Shown here in pieces: positions 59,127-64,000 of a stretch of DNA of 64,000 nucleotides. The position numbers were made by a program, and so were the translations under genes. This DNA comes from Saposhnikovia divaricata. Taxonomy: Eukaryota; Streptophyta; Magnoliopsida; Apiales; Apiaceae. The notes under the pieces are model-generated. The model had not been told where the DNA came from. It worked only from the letters and a program-made list of their open reading frames with translations, and did not search any database. The stretch is taken from positions 138,612,148 to 138,676,147 of the forward strand of contig CM071598.1 of assembly GCA_036435485.1 (NCBI GenBank), given 5' to 3'. Position 1 is the stretch's first letter. Every line of letters begins with the position of its first letter.

Positions 59127-62100
59127 TGTAAGAACCCTAATTTTTGTTATATTTTCTTTTATTTAATATCATGTGACATTGTCAACTTGGAACCTTTCTA
59201 GTCATCCCTGTTGTTTAATGGAATTGATTATCTGAGAAACTATATTGTTACATTCACTATGTAAGATAAAAGAGAAGATTGTTGAGGGCAAGAGTCTTAT
59301 TGTTAGTAAGATTTATAAAACTTGGGATTTGAGAATGATTAGAGTATTAAAAGATTTATTAGGAATTATGACGAGGAGTTATGGATATTCGAGGAATTTA
59401 CACAATTAAGTACTTAAGGAATTACTAGGGAAATCTCTACGCGACAAAATATTATTACGAGAGATTAATTAAGATACGATACGAATTAAAGATTAAGTGA
59501 CAAGCATTGGTGGAAGAATAATGATGCAAGGAGTAGTATTGCATGCAAGTCCCATGCAACTAAGTAGTTAGGAAAAGCAAACTAGTAGTACCAAATGGAC
59601 AAGAGGAATAGTAACTAGTTGCACCACTTTCCAAGGAGACAAGAGGACATGATGGCCATACCTAGACTTGTACCATGTATCACATATACACACACTAATA
59701 CATATCACCCAACCACTTTACAATTATTCAACCAACACAAAAAAATCAAAACACAAAACACTCCCCCCTAGCACAAAAAGCTCTCGGCCAAAGCTAAAAC
59801 CAAGGAAGAAAAAATTTCTTTCCTCCATTTCTCTTCATTCATAATTCAAGGTATAATTCCTAGGCTCTCTAAATCATCTAATAAAGGTATACTAAGAATT
59901 CCAAGCCCTTTTATCCATTCATTTTCAAGATATTAATTGTTAAAGTTATTGTGAATAGTAACATTGTTAAGTTTTCTTTTAGATCTTGGATTATAAGGGT
60001 TGTAGGAGATCATTCAAGGTGTTCTTGAGATTTGTAAGGCTTACCCAAGGCTCCTAGATACTCAAGAAGGTATAAAAACCCTAACCCCTCTTGGCCATGT
60101 AGTGTTTATGATGTTTGATGATAGATCCATGTGTATTAGTGTTAATCTTTATTATATAAGTGATGGATGATATAGATCTTGAGTTTAAGTGTTGTGGTTA
60201 TGATTTTTATGATTGTGGTTAGTATATGTATCTCCATGAATGTTATAAAGTATGAACTTGGTGAATTAGATGTTGGTTGAGTTGTGGATGTAAGGATCTT
60301 GGTTGATTTAAGTGAAACAAGCATGCTGAGTTTTTCCAGGAACTTGACCTGTCTTGTAAGATGGTTTTGAACCCCCAAATCTTATCCCCTGAGGTCCTAA
60401 TATATATTGTTGGAAAGGTATTTGAATTTAGTTTCCAAAAATATAAGGTTCATGACTAGGTAATGTATGGATTTTTAGTTATGGCCGGAGAAGTGAAATG
60501 TGTTTCTGGATTCTGGACTGCACTAAATGGTCCCCTTGTGAACCTTGTTTAAACCCCTAAAAATTTATGTGGAATCATGGAAAAATTAGAGAAGCTAGAA
60601 AATGCAGTGGTGAAGGCTACCCAAAAAAGAATTGGATTAAAATATGAATTTTTCAATTTTATAAAAATGCTAGAGTAAAATTCGCGCAAGGGAAAAAGTC
60701 GTTAAGTGGAGTATAATTTTAGGGGTAATGGACATGACTCGGATATGGTAACTAAATTAAGTCGAATAAGTGACGAGCGTAATCGAGTGGTGACATGAAC
60801 CTATAGCGGGGCTAGAGTGTCATAAGACGAAGTCGTTAAGTTAATTTTGTACCCCCTAAAACCCCGCAATTAAAGAGATATTGTTAAGGTACTAACGAAC
60901 GGTTATTGCTTATGTATAGATCGTTCCACTCCGCACGCTCGACCACCCCAACCACACCAAGGCAAGTTTACTTTTCAAAACTTACATATACAAGGACTTT
61001 CACTGTTGTGTTTGTAGCTTTCAATCATATCAAATTTTATGTTTATCGAAGTATTGATGAAATTGAGATGTATAAGTACATATATGTTTGTACCCCTTGA
61101 ACTTAGATTGAAATGTTTTCCTCGGACAACGACTCTAGCAATAGAGGTCGTAGCGGTCCGTATATACTATTGACCGGGGAGCGGTATATTATTATATCGT
61201 AACTAGATTGCAAAAACCCGAAGGATCATTCGGGGATTGTCGTATACTCAAGTAATTATTTTTATATCTTCGTAAATACTCAAAATACCTATCTTGGATT
61301 AAAAGCTTATTTAATCAAATAATTATTTTATTAATTATTAATATTAAATCTTAAAATATTATTTATTAATTATGGTTCATTATTTTAAAGACAAAGTTAA
61401 TCCAAGATACCTTTAATACTTTCAAACTCGAACTCTTTCGAACTCAAAACATTTTCGAAAACCCCCGGTCAGGTTCTGCTTCTTGTATGATTTCAAGAAT
61501 CATCGGTCGACTGATGTCGGACCTCAATTACTCTGTCTTCAATCAAAATCAAGTTTTCAAAAGAAAAAGAAAAAGGGACTCTGGCAGGTGTGGGAACCGT
61601 TGACGAACGATTCCCGGGATGTGTAAGCGGCCGTGAGCCAGGCGGTCCATCAATTATTATTCCGGCCCAGGTGTTGCCGAAGGATGATTACGGATGTAGT
61701 TTTCATCGAGGGTGATTACGGATGTAGTTTTCACCCGGGGATAGTTACGGATGTAGTTTCTATCCTTCTACCGGTAGAGAAGACCCGCGGATTATTGGAC
61801 TTGGATGTGGCGACTGATCATCGTCAATCCTTGTCAGGTTTTATGTTTTCTTTAAGTCCCATTCCTCCATTTTGGAAAAATTCTTTGACACTGCTTCTTA
61901 GGCTTTTGTGCCAAGTTGCTAATAGTGTTCTATTTTGATGAGAAAAATGTTGACTCTGTGCAGTATCTAGAACTGCAAGTTTATTTTGAAAACAAGGGCA
62001 CGTATTGGTGCACCTTCGGGATTTATCAACAAAGACAAGTGATTTTATATCTGATTGATACAAACGAGTTTAATAACTGCTAATCATATGAAATGTTATA

Positions 62101-62614
62101 TTAATAACCTTATACATATATTTCTTGCTGAGCTATAGTTGCTCACTCTTGCTTGTTTTCAAATTTACAAACACAACAGCTAAGCGAAATGGCAAGACCC
62201 AGACAGACTGCCCGAAAGCAGGTGACTAGACCCGAGGCAGCAGTTGAGATTCCACCGGTAGGCCCCATTAGCCGGATTGGTTGGCAACTTTTGTTAGTTC
62301 GTTTTATTTATAAGTATGACCTGTGCAAAGCAGTGTATCGTAACAAACTTTCAAGCCGCCAACTTCGTTTCTTACCGAGGTGTTGCTGGTAGCATAAATA
62401 CTATTTAATTCGGTCTGTAATAACTCTGAAACTTTTATTTCCGCTTAATCAATTGTGTGACGTTTCTGAGACTCTAACCTGTGTGTGTGTGCGGTGTGAG
62501 TTTATGGTGGGGTCGATGGCTGTTTTATATATTATGTGCAAGAACAGGTATGTTATTAATGGAAAATGGACCGTGAGCGCCTAGATCTCCGACCCCGGAT
62601 CTGGGGGCGTCACA
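59127..62614 (+). repeat. 5' LTR, 3488 bp
   Basis: Starts TGTAAGAACCCT and ends CGGATCTGGGGGCGTCACA. A GGTATAAAAACCCTAACCCC stretch near 60070 is a TATA candidate and has a counterpart in the solo LTRs (AAGGTATAAAGCTCTTG). No real gene inside. Confidence 0.87.
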
Positions 62615-62618
62615 GAAA

Positions 62619-62630
62619 TGGTATCAGAGC
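62619..62630 (+). other. primer binding site, initiator-Met tRNA
   Basis: TGGTATCAGAGC, four bases after the LTR end. It confirms the LTR boundary. Confidence 0.93.
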
Positions 62631-62845
62631 GAGGTTACAGTTCTCAGAAACGATAGTAATTTAAGAAAGCAACCCTAATAATAATAACAATAATAATAAC
62701 CCTAATAACAACCATAATAATACTTAGAACTCCCATCGAGTTGCAGTCGGGTTATCGGATATAGCCCTGACTTTAAGGCCCGTAAGGGAACTACTCCTTA
62801 AACCTTTCTTTATGGTTAGTGACCCACCTTATTTCCCTTGTGTAG

Positions 62846-63538
62846 ATGGAGGAGATACCAGACCCTGAGGCTTTCGAGAGAGAGCATGATGAGGCACTGA
62901 TGCGAGATACCGAGGATCCTGAGGAGGATATGGGTGCTGACTCTGAGCTTGGCCCCTGGATTACGCTGATAGGAGATACTGATGACGAGGATCCCGTTGA
63001 GGAGCCTTTTGAGCCCGAGCCTGAGCCAGAGCCTGTTACCCCATCTCCTGTAGCTACTGATGAGGAGAGTGTGAGATCCGGTGAGGGCCGTGTTGTGTCA
63101 CCCCCACCTTCTGGAGAGGAGGAGCTTGACCCTACCCCTGCTCCTGCTCCTGCTCCTGCTACTGCTACTGCACCTGCTCCTGTTCCTGTCATACCACCCC
63201 CGCCGATGGACCTACCCCCAGTGTCGGGTACTGAGCACGCTTACGTGGTGCAGTTCCTGACCCGAGACTTACTTTCTGCAGAGGCCAGACTTAACGAGGC
63301 GAGGCGGGCACTAGTGGAGGAGCGCGAGGCGCGCTTGAGGATCCAGTCTGAGATGAGGACTGCTGTTGCTAGGAGGACTAGGGCTCGACTCCATAGGATT
63401 GAGAGGAGGAGTCGCGAGAGGATTCTTGGTTTAGGGATCCACGGGGGCGGAGTGATCCAGGCTAGGGATGCTAGGCGGGTTGTGCGTCGTGCATTTTCCC
63501 GAGTGAGGACCTTGCTCCGTCGCGGTGCGGCCCCATGA
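62846..63538 (+). CDS. first ORF of the long-LTR Gypsy element, 230 aa, function unknown
   Basis: The frame begins at ATG 62846, 215 bp after the primer site, and ends at TGA 63538. Residues 1-75 are strongly acidic (many Glu and Asp, PEPEPEPEP), 80-135 are Pro/Ala-rich, and 140-230 form an Arg-rich helix-like region (ARLNEARRALVEEREARL; RRTRARLHRIERRSRER). The charge split suggests a self-associating or RNA-binding protein. No gag or zinc-knuckle motif is visible, so it is either the start of a divergent gag with a stop or an extra ORF before gag. At least 460 bp of non-coding DNA follow. I cannot assign a function. Confidence 0.6.
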   Translation: MEEIPDPEAFEREHDEALMRDTEDPEEDMGADSELGPWITLIGDTDDEDPVEEPFEPEPEPEPVTPSPVATDEESVRSGEGRVVSPPPSGEEELDPTPAPAPAPATATAPAPVPVIPPPPMDLPPVSGTEHAYVVQFLTRDLLSAEARLNEARRALVEEREARLRIQSEMRTAVARRTRARLHRIERRSRERILGLGIHGGGVIQARDARRVVRRAFSRVRTLLRRGAAP

Positions 63539-64000
63539 TGTGTTACGGATAGGTCAGTCCCCTAGGTTCAGATGACATTAGTGTGTCGATTTTGCGGGAT
63601 AGTTGACTTATGCAGTGGTATGCTTTCTGACCAGTGGATGAGTAGACACTGACCTACAGATATGTAGATGTGACTTCGGGTAGTATGTATGGATGTAGCC
63701 CTACTTTTGTGTAGCCCTGACTATTCAGATGATGTACTTGTTATTGTTCCAGTTTTGCTAGACTTTGACATCGGAACTATGTATTTGGCTCTAACATCCA
63801 AACCTTGTGATAACCCTTGTACCGTACTTATTTAGTTTCAGTTTCCTTGATATTGTCTCAACTGCCTTACTTTCCGATGCCATGCTTTACTGTTTTGATA
63901 TACAACTGTGAATATATACAATTGCTATAAGCCACAAATACAACCATGCTGTTTCAAATTTCGACATGCGATTTCAAATTGTTCTCTACAAATTTCCAAA

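Larger units (their letters stand above)
59127..64000 (+). mobile_element. long-LTR Ty3/Gypsy element, 5' part only
   Basis: 5' LTR 59127-62614, primer site 62619-62630, then a leader and the first ORF. The window ends before gag or pol can be seen. Its LTR ends match those of the solo LTRs A and B, so it is a relative, perhaps the autonomous type. It landed in the coiled-coil part of the antisense accessory gene. The lineage (Tekay/Del is possible from long LTRs and a Met primer site) is inference. Confidence 0.85.

Noticed and set aside
62791..63192. 133-codon Gly/Ser/Ala-rich minus-strand frame
   Set aside because: Mirror of the Pro/Ala/Glu repeats of the plus-strand ORF at 62846-63538.

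Overview
This window is nuclear DNA from a flowering plant, very probably a eudicot. It has spliced plant genes (an amidase, a MORF-type organelle RNA-editing factor, an intronless dirigent protein) in an AT-rich background packed with nested LTR retrotransposons, MITEs, a Mutator-like element and a probable Helitron. An asterid is likely from the style of the Sirevirus and its extra ORF, but that is inference. About three quarters of the window is mobile DNA.

Layout. 1-9329: a minus-strand Copia/Sirevirus element with 5' LTR, PBS, gag, broken pol and an extra env-like ORF running off the left edge; it carries two dense arrays of a TCGAA-containing motif. 9669-14702 and 49119-53792: two solo LTRs (5.0 and 4.7 kb) of one family, same orientation, each with a perfect 5-bp target duplication (TGCAT; CTTGG). 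Between them lies the gene island: a dirigent gene (minus), a degenerate amidase copy and an intact five-exon amidase gene (plus), and a MORF8-like gene (minus). Four MITEs sit among these genes, a fifth lies inside the amidase pseudogene.

23150-38450 is a Mutator-like element (MULE) with ~76-bp terminal inverted repeats and a 10-bp target duplication. It carries a MuDR-type transposase gene on the minus strand (one nonsense codon, one frameshift) and, converging on it, a small GRF-type zinc-finger gene with a coiled coil and a membrane segment. The zinc-finger gene was split in its zinc finger by a very young 10.6-kb Athila retrotransposon (two 1465-bp LTRs with few differences, TSD CTATG). 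That Athila copy has two amber codons in gag-pol and has lost an integrase catalytic aspartate, so it was probably mobilised in trans.

42749-48662 holds a 5'-truncated LINE piece (RNase H end) and a probable Helitron. An 89-bp perfect-TSD foldback element follows at 48873-48961. The right end is a nest: a MITE end is interrupted by a minus-strand Tat-type Gypsy element, of which the 3' LTR and an antisense accessory gene with its own TATA box are visible. That gene is cut at 59127 by a long-LTR Gypsy element whose LTR, PBS and first ORF are seen before the window ends.

The most unusual item is the MULE with its convergent GRF zinc-finger gene, a layout that recalls mudrA/mudrB of maize MuDR but with an unrelated second protein.
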